This document shows, piece by piece, positions 17,417 to 26,525 of a stretch of 64,000 bases of DNA. The translations under genes and the position numbers were made by a program. A model generated the notes under the pieces. That model saw only the letters and a list, made by a program, of their open reading frames with translations. It had not been told where the DNA came from and did no database searches. Positions within the stretch are counted from its first letter, which is position 1. Each line of letters starts with the position of its first letter. The stretch comes from Candidatus Obscuribacterales bacterium (GTDB lineage Bacteria > Cyanobacteriota > Vampirovibrionia > Obscuribacterales > Obscuribacteraceae): assembly GCA_019750335.1 (NCBI GenBank), contig JAIEOQ010000003.1:248001-312000 (forward strand), in the 5' to 3' direction.

Positions 17417-19807
17417 TCAGTATGGCCATTTCCAATTGCGGATTTCAGGCATATCTTCGCCGTGTTTCTCAATATATTGTTTGTGGTCGAGGATTTTATT
17501 TCGCAGCAACTGTTTTACATGAGCGGCAGTGTATTTTAATTTCGGGACTCGATCAATAACATCAATTGCTAAATGAAAGCGATCCAAATCATTGAGGACG
17601 ACCATGTCGAACGGCGTAGTTGTCGTTCCTTCTTCTTTGTAGCCACGAACATGGAGGCTATTGTGATTGTTGCGTCGATAAGTCAGTTGATGTATTAGTG
17701 ACGGGTAACCATGGTATGCAAAAATAATCGGCTTGTCGCAGGTGAATATGGAATCAAATTCACGATCAGGCAAACCATGGGGATGCTCGCTTGAAGGCTG
17801 TAGGGTCATCAGGTCTACGACATTGACCACACGTATTTTAAGATCGGGTATATGTTGCCGAAGCAAATCTACCGCAGCCAGAGTCTCCAGGGTAGGAACA
17901 TCACCGGCGCAAGCCATTACCACATCGGGTTCGGAGTTTTGATCTGTGCTGGCCCAATCCCAAATGCCGATTCCAGTCAAACAATGTTTTATTGCTGCAT
18001 CCATATTCAACCATTGCAGCTCTGGTTGTTTTCCGGCGACGATAATATTTATATAGTTACGGCTACGTAGGCAATGATCTGTCACTGAAAGCAGGGTGTT
18101 AGCATCTGGTGGTAAATAGACTCTGATGATATCTGCTTTTTTATTGACAGCATGATCGATGAATCCCGGATCCTGATGGCTGAAACCGTTATGATCCTGG
18201 CGCCAAACATGTGACGTAAGCAGATAGTTAAGTGAGGCAATGGGCCGGCGCCAGGCAATTCCACGAGTGACTTTCAGCCATTTTGCATGTTGATTGAACA
18301 TTGAGTCAATTATATGAATGAAAGCCTCATAGCATGAAAAGAAACCATGGCGGCCGGTGAGCAAATATCCTTCCAGCCAACCCTGGCACATGTGTTCGCT
18401 AAGAACTTCCATTACGCGGCCATTGGGATTGATATGATCGTCGGTTGATAAAATTTCGCCGGTGAATACTCTATTGGTTACTTCAAAAACTGCGTCAAGC
18501 CGATTGGAACTTGTTTCGTCCGGACCCATAATGCGGAAATTATGCTGGTTCAATGTCATTACATCTCTGAGCATTCGTCCCATTATTCGTGTTGCTTCAG
18601 CTTTTTCTATTCCTGGTTTTGGTACATTGACAGCATAGTTTTGAAAGTCAGGAAGAATCAGGTCTTTAAGCAACAAGCCACCATTGGCATTAGGATTTGC
18701 ACCCATGCGCCGCGCGCCTTTGGGTGCAAGGGATGCTATTTCACTAGCTAAAGTGCCATTTTCGTCAAATAGTTCGTCAGGCTTATAGCTGCGCATCCAT
18801 TGCTCAAGAATGCGCAAATGTTCGGGTTTTTTGTCCAGCTGGGCAAGCGGCACTTGATGTGCGCGAAAAGTGCCTTCAATTTGAACTCCATCAACAATCT
18901 TTGGTCCGGTCCAACCTTTGGGTGTTCGCAAAATCAGTACAGGCCATTTCTCGCGTTTCTTGTAGCCATGAATACGGCAACTACGTTGAATGCTGTTGAT
19001 TCTTTCAATAATCTGATCTAGAGTTTGAGCCATTTTTTGATGCATTAAAAAGGGCTCTTCTCCTTCAACAAAATATGGATCATAACCCAGTCCGTTGAGT
19101 AAGTTATTTAGCTCTTCATGACTTAAACGAGCAAGTACCGTTGGTCCGGCAATCTTGTAACCGTTCAAATGTAATATCGGCAGTACGGCGCCATCTCTTT
19201 CCGGATTGATAAATTTATTGGAATGCCAGCTGGTAGCCAACGCTCCTGTTTCTGCTTCGCCATCGCCAATTACGCAGCAAGCCAGCAGATCCGGATTATC
19301 CAACACAGCTCCATAGGCGTGCAGCAATGAATAGCCAAGCTCGCCGCCTTCATGAATTGAGCCTGGGGTTTCCGGCGCTGCATGGCTTGGAATACCTCCT
19401 GGAAAAGAAAATTGGCGGAAGAGTTTTTTTATTCCGGCTTCGTTCTGAGGAATATCCTGATAGATTTCACTATAAGTGCCTTCAAGATAGGTGTTAGCAA
19501 CGACTGCCGGTCCTCCATGTCCTGGACCAGCTAGAAAGATAGCGTTCAGATCATATTTTTTGATCGCACGGTTCATGTGCGCATAAATAAAATTCAGTCC
19601 TGGTGTGGTACCCCAATGTCCAAGCAGGCGCGGCTTAATATGTTCCAGCTGTAAAGGCTGTTTCAAAAGAGGATTATCCAGTAAATAAATTTGCCCTACT
19701 GATAAATAGTTGGCTGCTCGCCAATAAAGATTGATTTGGTCCAATTCATCATTATTGAGGTAATCTTCTTTTTTTTGTGAATTTTGATTTTGGCTGGAAG
19801 CAGGCAT
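17417..19807 (-). CDS. xfp: Xylulose-5-phosphate/fructose-6-phosphate phosphoketolase
   Basis: 796 residues, full length for the family. This thiamine-diphosphate enzyme splits xylulose 5-phosphate or fructose 6-phosphate with inorganic phosphate to acetyl phosphate plus an aldose phosphate. Seen motifs are [52 protein letters not shown] (positions about 130-155), the ThDP motif GDGEAETG, and [10 protein letters not shown]. The C-terminal part with [15 protein letters not shown] and [10 protein letters not shown] is intact. Together with ackA it gives a short ATP-yielding bypass of glycolysis, useful under low oxygen. A candidate regulator site lies 132 nt upstream at 19939-19954. Confidence 0.96.
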   Translation of the reverse strand: MPASSQNQNSQKKEDYLNNDELDQINLYWRAANYLSVGQIYLLDNPLLKQPLQLEHIKPRLLGHWGTTPGLNFIYAHMNRAIKKYDLNAIFLAGPGHGGPAVVANTYLEGTYSEIYQDIPQNEAGIKKLFRQFSFPGGIPSHAAPETPGSIHEGGELGYSLLHAYGAVLDNPDLLACCVIGDGEAETGALATSWHSNKFINPERDGAVLPILHLNGYKIAGPTVLARLSHEELNNLLNGLGYDPYFVEGEEPFLMHQKMAQTLDQIIERINSIQRSCRIHGYKKREKWPVLILRTPKGWTGPKIVDGVQIEGTFRAHQVPLAQLDKKPEHLRILEQWMRSYKPDELFDENGTLASEIASLAPKGARRMGANPNANGGLLLKDLILPDFQNYAVNVPKPGIEKAEATRIMGRMLRDVMTLNQHNFRIMGPDETSSNRLDAVFEVTNRVFTGEILSTDDHINPNGRVMEVLSEHMCQGWLEGYLLTGRHGFFSCYEAFIHIIDSMFNQHAKWLKVTRGIAWRRPIASLNYLLTSHVWRQDHNGFSHQDPGFIDHAVNKKADIIRVYLPPDANTLLSVTDHCLRSRNYINIIVAGKQPELQWLNMDAAIKHCLTGIGIWDWASTDQNSEPDVVMACAGDVPTLETLAAVDLLRQHIPDLKIRVVNVVDLMTLQPSSEHPHGLPDREFDSIFTCDKPIIFAYHGYPSLIHQLTYRRNNHNSLHVRGYKEEGTTTTPFDMVVLNDLDRFHLAIDVIDRVPKLKYTAAHVKQLLRNKILDHKQYIEKHGEDMPEIRNWKWPY

Positions 19808-20301
19808 TCGATGAACTCTCCGCGAGTAATTTTAGCTGTCTTTTGGATTGTATCTTTTAGAAACACCCATTACCTCGTCCGCAAGGCTTAGTTGTAGGTT
19901 GATGGTACGGGCGTGACGTAAGTACTAGAACGAATGTTTCCATCTTTAGGATGATGTGTTCAGTCCATCCTCTTGTTAACCTTGAGCAGTCAGTTTATCT
20001 GGTGCTTGAAATGTGCAGATTTAAAACCATTACTAATTCGTTGAGCCAGTTTTGCGAACATTGCCGGTTTATGCATGATATGGATATTGAGGCAACATTG
20101 CGGCGCCGGCTCCATGCATTGTCTGAAAAAAACAATGCCGCTGGATATTTCTCCCGGCAGATGCGCTATGGATTACTGCGGCATTTACCGCTTTATCGCC
20201 AGCTCCATTTACATTCGGAGTGTACAAAAGATGCATGTGCTCATTGGTCATGGCGTAAGCAAGAAGAATATCTTGATTGGAAATCGCACAACAAATCTTG
20301 C
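19808..20301. other. 494-nt region without a confident gene
   Basis: Between phosphoketolase and the universal stress gene. Open frames exist on the plus strand (19951-20325, 124 codons; 20075-20311, 78 codons) and on the minus strand (20069-20251), but they overlap one another. None has a properly spaced ribosome site, and I recognise no family. The first 140 nt should hold the xfp promoter, and the 7-2-7 motif is at 19939-19954. The rest may be a decayed gene or a non-coding RNA; I cannot tell which. Confidence 0.45.
19939..19954 (-). promoter_or_regulatory. Candidate NarL-type 7-2-7 site upstream of xfp (weak copy)
   Basis: On the minus strand this reads TCATCCT-AA-AGATGGA. It shares its first 11 bases exactly with the site at 24940-24955; the second half is poor. 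It is 132 nt upstream of the phosphoketolase start. Binding by the regulator at 28712-29437 is a guess from the motif layout. Confidence 0.35.
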
Positions 20302-20736
20302 TTATATGTAGCTAACAGATTCTAACGGACGCTTAATGACTTCCACTGAGCACCGCGATTTGTTAACTATGCTTTCTGCGACACTCCCTAGAACAAGACG
20401 ATTGAGACCGCGGCGCCCATGAGAACCGACGATAATTAAATCGGCCTGCCATTGTTCAGCGATGCGTATAATTTCATCGGCAGCTTGTCCTTCTACGATT
20501 TGTCCAGATATTTTATATTGCGGTAGCTTTGCTTCAAGTGATTTAGTCAGTCGTTCTATAAGATCTTGGCAGTATTGTTTATCAACTTCGAGGACCATCC
20601 CGCCCAAATCAGTCATCAATGGTTGAGCGACACTAACGAGCAGAAATTCGGACAGCTCGGGCCATGTTCTTTTGGCAACGGAATCAATTGTGGTCTGGCT
20701 GAACTCAGAGTCGTCCACGGCAATAATAATTTTCAT
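20302..20736 (-). CDS. Universal stress protein (UspA family)
   Basis: 144 residues, one UspA domain. The N-terminal beta strand MKIIIAVDDSEFS and the ATP-binding pattern G-x2-G-x9-G-S (VGSHGRRGLNRLVLGSVAES) are intact, so an ATP-binding type is likely. Such proteins are made in stasis or oxygen limitation and support survival, often by an unknown partner interaction. It is divergent from the HAD-ATPase fusion gene at 20900 and stands alone on its strand. Closely similar in plan to the three USP genes at 29.9-31.4 kb. Confidence 0.92.
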   Translation of the reverse strand: MKIIIAVDDSEFSQTTIDSVAKRTWPELSEFLLVSVAQPLMTDLGGMVLEVDKQYCQDLIERLTKSLEAKLPQYKISGQIVEGQAADEIIRIAEQWQADLIIVGSHGRRGLNRLVLGSVAESIVNKSRCSVEVIKRPLESVSYI

Positions 20737-20850
20737 ACGGTGTTCCTATAAGCGGATATCCAATAGTTTCTCTCTAAATTTTGATACCGGCATCAACCGT
20801 TCGTAGTATTTGCTTTTAAATGATCCGTTTGGCCGATATGAAAAATATCG

Positions 20851-20889
20851 AGACTTACTAAACTGACTTTAGTTTGTCTTAGTGAGTCT
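20851..20889. repeat. 39-nt inverted repeat before the HAD-ATPase gene
   Basis: Outer arms AGACTTACTAA (20851-20861) and TTAGTGAGTCT (20879-20889) pair with one G-T mismatch. An inner AAACT/AGTTT pair (20859-20863 and 20870-20874) is nested in the middle. It ends 10 nt before the ATG at 20900, in the region shared with the divergent universal stress gene. It may be an operator or an mRNA hairpin masking the start. Confidence 0.5.
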
Positions 20890-20899
20890 AAATAAAATT

Positions 20900-22609
20900 A
20901 TGCATTATCATGTTTTGGCTTGTGATTATGACGGTACTTTAGCCCACAATGGCAAAGTATCTGGTGAGCATATTGCCGCTCTGTATAAATTGCGTGCTTC
21001 AGGCAGGAAGCTCATTCTTGTTACGGGCAGGCAATTGTCGGATTTGCTTCAAGTAATGCCAGACTTGAATGTTTTTGATCGCGTAGTCGCTGAAAATGGC
21101 GGACTATTATATAACCCAAAAACTCATGAAGAGCGTTTGTTGACGGCGCCGGCATCAACTGCTTTGTTTTCAACTTTGAAAAGTTTGAGAGTTGAACCGT
21201 TATCTGCCGGGCAGACAATTATTGCTACCTGGCAGCCTCATGAAGCTACAGTACTTAAAGCAATCAGAGAGCTTGGTTTGGAATTGGAGATAATCTTTAA
21301 TAAAGGCGCGGTGATGGTATTGCCGAGCGGAATCAATAAAGCTACAGGACTCCAAGCGGCATTAACAGACTTAGAATTATCCGAGCATAATGCTATAGCA
21401 ATTGGCGATGCGGAAAATGATCATGCCATGTTTTCGTTGTGTGAGCTTTCGGTAGCTGTGAACAATGCAATACCTTCTGTAAAACAACATGCGGATTTCA
21501 TTGTTTCCGGACATCATGGGCATGGTGTATCTGAGCTGGTGGAGATGATCATTAATAATGATTGCGCTTCAATCAGTAAACAGAGCAGGAAGCATCAAAT
21601 TGTATTGGGGCTTGACGACAATGAGCTTCCCGTCAACCTGGATAATTGTTCTTCCACTGTCTTAATTTGTGGACCGTCCGGCAGTGGCAAAACATCAGCT
21701 GCAATAGCAATTGTTGAGCAATTAGTTGAATCAAAATATCAATTTTGTCTGATCGATCCTGAACGTGATTTTGATCATTTTGAGGGAGCTGTTGTATTGG
21801 GTAATAGTGTCCGTCCGCCCAGTGTAGAGGAAGTTGTTCAATTGATTCAATCTCCGGATCAAAATGTTATCGTCAGTTTGCTTGGATTGGCTATGACCGA
21901 TCGTCCGGCGTTTTTTGCGGCATTATTGCCCCATCTTCAGGAATTAAAAGCACGGACTGGCCGTCCGCACTGGACTGTGGTTGATGAAGCGCATTACTTA
22001 TTGCCGTCGGCTTGGAACCAAGCTTATGATCGCTCGCAAATGTTGGATGGAATGTTGCTTATCACCGTTCATCCTGATCATGTAGCAAAACCGGTTTTAA
22101 AAATGGTAGATACTTTTGTAATCGTTGGTTCGGATAAGAGTGAAACTATTTCTGCTTTTTGTAGCGCTGTGGAAGAGTCTGAGCCACTCTTGGAAGAACG
22201 AAAAGACTCTGCAAGGCAAAATGTAGTCTGGTTTCGTTCTAAAGACACTGTCCCTGTCTACGTACGTCCATGGCGATCCAAGCGGGAACATCACCGCCAT
22301 CAAAGAAAATATGCCGAAGGCAACCTTGGTGCCTACCATAGTTTTTATTTTAGAGGGGCAAGCGGTCGCTTAAACTTGTGCGCTAATAACCTGCTTATGT
22401 TTCTCCATTTAGCCAATGGCATTGACGATGACACATGGCTTTACCATTTGCGTCGTCACGATTATTCGCGTTGGTTCAGATACAGCATTAAGGATGCTCG
22501 CTTATCGGCAGAAGTGGAGCCAGTGGAGAATGACTTCAATCTTTCTCCCGGAGCCAGTCGAGATCGAATTAAACATATGATTGAAGCTCGATATAGTCCA
22601 CCTGTTTAA
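20900..22609 (+). CDS. HAD-IIB phosphatase fused to a HerA/DUF87-like P-loop ATPase
   Basis: 569 residues in two parts. Residues 1-220 form a Cof-type HAD hydrolase: nucleophile motif DYDGT (Asp9, Asp11), LVTGR, the Lys in INKATG and acidic motif GDAENDHAM. Residues about 230-450 form a P-loop ATPase with Walker A GPSGSGKT (258-265) and Walker B WTVVDEAH (358-365), resembling HerA/VirB4-like ATPases. A 120-residue tail includes the basic RPWRSKREHHRHQRK stretch and DDDTWLYHLRRHDYSRWF. I chose the ATG at 20900 since the HAD fold starts there; a GTG at 20882 is the alternative, and neither has a clear ribosome site. Substrate and role are unknown. It is followed 24 nt later by an unknown gene. 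Confidence 0.85.
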   Translation: MHYHVLACDYDGTLAHNGKVSGEHIAALYKLRASGRKLILVTGRQLSDLLQVMPDLNVFDRVVAENGGLLYNPKTHEERLLTAPASTALFSTLKSLRVEPLSAGQTIIATWQPHEATVLKAIRELGLELEIIFNKGAVMVLPSGINKATGLQAALTDLELSEHNAIAIGDAENDHAMFSLCELSVAVNNAIPSVKQHADFIVSGHHGHGVSELVEMIINNDCASISKQSRKHQIVLGLDDNELPVNLDNCSSTVLICGPSGSGKTSAAIAIVEQLVESKYQFCLIDPERDFDHFEGAVVLGNSVRPPSVEEVVQLIQSPDQNVIVSLLGLAMTDRPAFFAALLPHLQELKARTGRPHWTVVDEAHYLLPSAWNQAYDRSQMLDGMLLITVHPDHVAKPVLKMVDTFVIVGSDKSETISAFCSAVEESEPLLEERKDSARQNVVWFRSKDTVPVYVRPWRSKREHHRHQRKYAEGNLGAYHSFYFRGASGRLNLCANNLLMFLHLANGIDDDTWLYHLRRHDYSRWFRYSIKDARLSAEVEPVENDFNLSPGASRDRIKHMIEARYSPPV

Positions 22610-22633
22610 GTAGTAAAATTAGGACTTTAAAAT

Positions 22634-23299
22634 ATGGAGCATTTGATGTCATACGAAAACAGCTATCTGCAATTTCAAGAAGCTAGGTTAAAGCAGGCTG
22701 TAAAGCATTATAACGACAAGGCTGAATTAATGCGACTTTTGCCGATGCGGCTACAGAAATGCATGGAGCTTTTATTTAAGAAAATCAAGGCAATTGCCGA
22801 AACAGTTGGTGGCGAAGTTATGTCTTGCAAACTCAATGAAGAAACTTTGACGGTGAAAGCATATGAGCGAATCTTGACTTTTGCGCCGATTAAGGGAGCG
22901 GCTTCTGATGCCAGGTTGCAGGAACCACGAGGGCTTTATTGTTGCCAAGTTTTGATCTTCGGACATTTAGATGGACAAGAAGAAAGCCGCTTGTTATCAA
23001 CCTTTCGTGTTTATCCGGATGGACTTTGCTCGGCCGGAGATATTACTTGGAAGATTGACGATGATTCTCTGGAATTTACTGCCTATGTTACCGAGATTAT
23101 TGCTGACCACTTGTTTGGCTCGGATTTATTTTGGCCCGCACCGGATGAAATGCCTGATTTTATTCGTACGATTCCGCTTCAGCACAATAAAGTTCAGGCG
23201 CAAGAATTAAAGGATATTTGTGTTGGTTTTGAATGTGATCTTGGCTCAAAATTCAGCTCAATAACCGGTGAAATAAATGGGCAAAAACATAAATTTTAA
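22634..23299 (+). CDS. Uncharacterised protein in the HAD-ATPase/cytochrome run
   Basis: 221 residues, soluble, without signal peptide or known motif. The first 65 residues are helical (YLQFQEARLKQAVKHYNDKA). The rest looks alpha/beta, with GLYCCQVLIFGHLDGQ and FRVYPDGLCSAGDITW strands. AGGA lies about 9 nt before the ATG. It begins 24 nt after the HAD-ATPase gene and overlaps the following cytochrome gene by 23 nt, so the three are probably one transcript. I do not recognise the family. The central strands could form a small ligand- or protein-binding fold, but this is speculation. Confidence 0.75.
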   Translation: MEHLMSYENSYLQFQEARLKQAVKHYNDKAELMRLLPMRLQKCMELLFKKIKAIAETVGGEVMSCKLNEETLTVKAYERILTFAPIKGAASDARLQEPRGLYCCQVLIFGHLDGQEESRLLSTFRVYPDGLCSAGDITWKIDDDSLEFTAYVTEIIADHLFGSDLFWPAPDEMPDFIRTIPLQHNKVQAQELKDICVGFECDLGSKFSSITGEINGQKHKF

Positions 23300-24002
23300 A
23301 CTCTCCAGTGGATCTGTGTTGGCAATGACTGCTAGCGCCTTTCTGTTTGGCTTTCAAGGTGTAGAAGCCGAGTCTCCGTCCGCTTTGGCGCTCATTGACA
23401 AATATGGTTGTCGCCATTGCCACATTATTGATGGAGTCGGTTCGACGCTCGGCCCACCTCTTGATGGTATAGGCAAATATCGTGGACATTCTTATATTGA
23501 AGGGCGTATTAAAATCAGCAAAATTCGTAAAAAACTTGATTATCCGGTGCCCGGTGATTTGATGATGCATGTTCATGTCGGCGACAAAGACGCCAAACTA
23601 ATCAGTGACTATTTGATTTCTTTACGGGCAAAAGAGATCCGTATCAAAGGACATAGTGACGATGTTTCTATGGCGCTACCTCAAGGCAGCCAATTCTCGC
23701 CGCTTAAGGAATCCGATTCGACAATACGTGGCTTAAAACTTTTCAAGCAGAATAATTGTGTCGCTTGCCATGCTCTAGGAAAAATTGGCGGACATATCGG
23801 CCCGGATTTAGCGGGAGTGGGAGCACGACGCAGTCGTAATTTTATTCAAAATCGTATTAGTGCAGGAGCTATTATTCTGCCGCAGCCGGGACAGAGTGGA
23901 GATAAATACGCCATGCCTCCGGCCAAGCTTAGCGCTGCTGAAATTGAAGATGTAACCAATTGGCTTTTAACTTTACCGCCCGATACTTCATTTGCTCGGT
24001 AA
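23277..24002 (+). CDS. Exported dihaem cytochrome c
   Basis: 241 residues with an N-terminal signal peptide (about 1-31) and two class I cytochrome c domains. The first haem site is CRHCH (Cys45, Cys48, His49) and the second is CVACH at about 161-165. Met ligands may come from MMHVHV (first) and YAMPPAK (second). It should carry electrons in the periplasm. The first domain (GSTLGPPLDGIGKYRG) is clearly related to the single-haem protein encoded convergently next door (GGTLGPALDGIGGHRG). It overlaps the upstream gene by 23 nt and the convergent cytochrome by 15 nt. Confidence 0.9.
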   Translation: MGKNINFKLSSGSVLAMTASAFLFGFQGVEAESPSALALIDKYGCRHCHIIDGVGSTLGPPLDGIGKYRGHSYIEGRIKISKIRKKLDYPVPGDLMMHVHVGDKDAKLISDYLISLRAKEIRIKGHSDDVSMALPQGSQFSPLKESDSTIRGLKLFKQNNCVACHALGKIGGHIGPDLAGVGARRSRNFIQNRISAGAIILPQPGQSGDKYAMPPAKLSAAEIEDVTNWLLTLPPDTSFAR

Positions 24003-24455
24003 AGAAAGAAGAAAGCGGGCAACCAATCCAGCTTCTTTCCTTGTTAAATATGGATGTGGCATTATATTCGGTCGTCCGGCAAAAACTTCGGGAAATTCGC
24101 GCATTTGGGCTTCCGGATCAAGCAATCTGGCAATTAAAAATTGTTCTCCGCGATGACCACCGATACCATCCAGTGCTGGGCCAAGAGTACCGCCATTATC
24201 ATTTATGGAATGACAGCTGAAGCACTGGGATTGATTGTATATCTGTTTTCCCTGCTTGGTTTTTTTATTGGCAGGAATAGGTTTATAGTCAGTGGGAGGA
24301 AAATTGTAATGCTGGATTGTTCCGGCACATTGATTTAAGTCCTCAGGTTTAGCAGTGGCTGCATTTTTTGTGTTTGTCCAAGCCGGACCAGGAAAGCTGC
24401 TAAATCCCAATAAAATTATCAATGTTCTTATAGTCGCATCAAATAGTTTTGACAT
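23988..24455 (-). CDS. Exported monohaem cytochrome c
   Basis: 155 residues: a signal peptide (TLIILLGFSSFPGPAWT), a 60-residue spacer with a lone Cys, and one class I cytochrome domain with CFSCH haem attachment and a Met ligand probably in NIMPHPYL. The start is the ATG at 24455, with AGGA about 9 nt upstream; an ATG three codons earlier touches that ribosome site. The domain is a paralogue of the first domain of the convergent dihaem cytochrome. Their 3' ends overlap by 15 nt. Likely a periplasmic electron carrier. Confidence 0.88.
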   Translation of the reverse strand: MSKLFDATIRTLIILLGFSSFPGPAWTNTKNAATAKPEDLNQCAGTIQHYNFPPTDYKPIPANKKTKQGKQIYNQSQCFSCHSINDNGGTLGPALDGIGGHRGEQFLIARLLDPEAQMREFPEVFAGRPNIMPHPYLTRKEAGLVARFLLSLPSK

Positions 24456-24636
24456 ATAAAACATCCTGTATTTCTGGGTCCAGCATAGGACGTTTTATCG
24501 AATCAAGCGTCATTCATATTACGTATTTCCCAGCTCAACATCGGCAAAATATGGACCGTAAGGATGAGGCAAGGGCAGTTGTCTTTTGGAACAATAATTA
24601 GAGATTGCAATGACATTCAGTACAAAGGAGCTGCTC

Positions 24637-24948
24637 ATGGACAAAGACATGATCCAAGGGTTCTTATCAGTCAACTTGGAACCGCCATATGTGACTATGA
24701 GAATTGACAGGAAAAATGAAATCCTGAAGCCATGCACGCTCGATGAAATAAGAATGTTGCTTCTATCTTTAAATGCAATTGATATTGATCAAAATTGGCC
24801 ACCGGCTGAATGTGTAATTAGAGTATGCGGTCGTTTTTCTCGCCGCTTACTTGCGCAATTCGGACTGGTTCCGCCGCTCTCTTTGCTTGCCACTTTTCCG
24901 CTGGAAAAACAGAATATGGCGCTTTCGGCAAGTCAGCTTTCATCCTAA
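24637..24948 (+). CDS. Small uncharacterised protein
   Basis: 103 residues with no export signal. It begins at the ATG at 24637, which has AGGAG 7 nt upstream; an ATG 27 nt earlier lacks this. The sequence is mixed, with CTLDEIRMLLLSLNAI and CVIRVCGRFSRRLLAQF, suggesting an alpha/beta fold. I do not recognise a family. It lies 66 nt before the RNase-like gene on the same strand, and its stop overlaps the candidate regulator site at 24940-24955. Confidence 0.65.
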   Translation: MDKDMIQGFLSVNLEPPYVTMRIDRKNEILKPCTLDEIRMLLLSLNAIDIDQNWPPAECVIRVCGRFSRRLLAQFGLVPPLSLLATFPLEKQNMALSASQLSS

Positions 24949-24955
24949 AGGATAA
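24940..24955 (+). promoter_or_regulatory. Candidate NarL-type 7-2-7 site before the beta-CASP gene
   Basis: TCATCCT-AA-AGGATAA: two inverted heptamers separated by 2 bp, with one mismatch between arms. It starts inside the end of the preceding gene and lies 58 nt before the ATG at 25014. The layout matches sites known for NarL/FixJ-type regulators. Assignment to the regulator at 28712 is inferred. Confidence 0.45.
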
Positions 24956-25013
24956 GAATGTTTTCTTGCCCTTATCGCTTGTGTCGCTAGTGAAGGAGCT
25001 TGCAATCAGTAAT

Positions 25014-26408
25014 ATGCACGTCACTTTATATGGTGCAGCCCGCGAGGTTACAGGATCTTGCTATTTGCTTGAAACACAGTCGTCGAGGTTGCTTGTCGAT
25101 TGTGGAATGTTTCAAGGTTCTGACCGTTTGGAAAGACAGAACTACATACCTAACAATATGTCTGCAGAGAAGCTGGATGCTGTGGTTCTCACTCATGGAC
25201 ATCTGGACCATTGTGGACGCTTACCTCTGTTGGTTAAAGAAGGTTTTTCCGGACCAATATATGCTACGGCCGGTACAATTGACATTGCGATGCTGATTCT
25301 GTCCGATGCAGCTAAAATACAAAAAGACGATGCAGATCGGGAGAATCGTCGACGCAAAGGACAAGGCTGGGCTTCAATCAGTCGTCCACTTTTTACGCAA
25401 CATGATGTGGAGTTAGTAAGTAAGCTTTTTCGCAAAGTTGAGTATGGACGGTGGTTTCATCCAGCAAAAGACATAAGAACTAAATTGGTAGAGGCAGGAC
25501 ATATTCTTGGGTCGGCTTGTGTTGAAATGACCGTATTTGAAGAGGGTTATACGAAGAAACTGGTTTTTTCAGGAGATCTTGGTCCGTGGGATATGCCGAT
25601 TCTTCAAGATCCGGCACGTATTGAAGAAGCAGATCTTGTATTTATGGAATCGACATACGGAGATCGCGATCACAAAACGTTGCCGGAAACTGTTGCCGAA
25701 TTTCAAGACTTGTTGAAAGCGGCATTTGATAATAAAGGCAAAGTGTTGATTCCTACTTTTGCCGTAGGGCGCACTCAGCAGATCCTTTATCATATTGCCG
25801 AAATGTTCCGTCAAAAAATTGTTCCGCCAATGCCTATCTATTTGGATAGTCCGATGGCGATTGCGGCCACCGAATTGTATTCAAGGCATTCTGAGTTGAT
25901 GGACCAAGAGTCCAGGTTGCTGCAGTCCTCCGGACAACTGCGCAAAGATCTATCTACTTTGCGAACCTGCGTAACACCTGATGAATCGCGAGCATTGAAT
26001 AATGTGACAGGCCCGTGCTTAATACTTGCTGGTGCAGGCATGTGTAATGCCGGACGAATAATGCACCATCTCCGACATAATCTTGGGCTGCCGGGAACTG
26101 TACTAATTATCGTTGGCTATCAAATAAAAAATTCCATAGGGCGGCGACTGCTTGAAGGAGCAAATGCGGTTAAAATCTTTGGTGAAACAATCAAGGTTAA
26201 CGCGAAGGTTAAAAGTTTGGGCGGTTTTAGTGCTCATGCCGGACAGTCTGATTTGTTGCGTTGGTTGGAGCCTATGGCAAGTAAAAAGCCGCGTCTTGTT
26301 CTGATGCATGGTGAAAGTCATCAAATGAGCGAACTAAGCTATAAAATCAAAGAAAGCTACGGATTATGTGCCGAAAGTCCGAAATTTGGTGAAACGATTG
26401 TTGTATAA
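25014..26408 (+). CDS. Metallo-beta-lactamase/beta-CASP RNase-like protein
   Basis: 464 residues. The MBL metal motifs are present: THGHLDHCG (HxHxDH), a later His in AGHILGSA, and the Asp in FSGDLG. The beta-CASP insert follows (FMESTYGDRDH, then IPTFAVGRTQQIL), and the C-terminus has GFSAHAGQSDLLRW and LMHGESHQM. This is the CPSF/YSH1-like branch found in bacteria, expected to be a zinc-dependent endo- or exoribonuclease. Relatives often occur with universal stress genes in oxygen-limitation regulons. Start is the ATG at 25014, where the fold begins; the nearest GGAG is 15 nt upstream, so translation may be weak. A candidate regulator site lies just upstream. Confidence 0.92.
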   Translation: MHVTLYGAAREVTGSCYLLETQSSRLLVDCGMFQGSDRLERQNYIPNNMSAEKLDAVVLTHGHLDHCGRLPLLVKEGFSGPIYATAGTIDIAMLILSDAAKIQKDDADRENRRRKGQGWASISRPLFTQHDVELVSKLFRKVEYGRWFHPAKDIRTKLVEAGHILGSACVEMTVFEEGYTKKLVFSGDLGPWDMPILQDPARIEEADLVFMESTYGDRDHKTLPETVAEFQDLLKAAFDNKGKVLIPTFAVGRTQQILYHIAEMFRQKIVPPMPIYLDSPMAIAATELYSRHSELMDQESRLLQSSGQLRKDLSTLRTCVTPDESRALNNVTGPCLILAGAGMCNAGRIMHHLRHNLGLPGTVLIIVGYQIKNSIGRRLLEGANAVKIFGETIKVNAKVKSLGGFSAHAGQSDLLRWLEPMASKKPRLVLMHGESHQMSELSYKIKESYGLCAESPKFGETIVV

Positions 26409-26422
26409 GTCAATGCCGTAAA

Positions 26423-26438
26423 TCATCCTTAGGGATGA
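26423..26438 (+). promoter_or_regulatory. Candidate NarL-type 7-2-7 site (best copy)
   Basis: TCATCCT-TA-GGGATGA: inverted heptamers with a 2-bp spacer, six of the seven arm positions paired. It lies in the 117-nt gap after the RNase-like gene. A TACTAT box follows at 26458-26463, placing the site where an activator touching the -35 region would bind. The likely target is the gene starting at 26479 or 26526. Confidence 0.5.
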
Positions 26439-26525
26439 GCCATATTTTGGTTTTAACTACTATCCTTGAAAGAATCCCATGAATAATGCATTACTGCTAA
26501 TGTACATAAAAAATATGGTGTCCCT

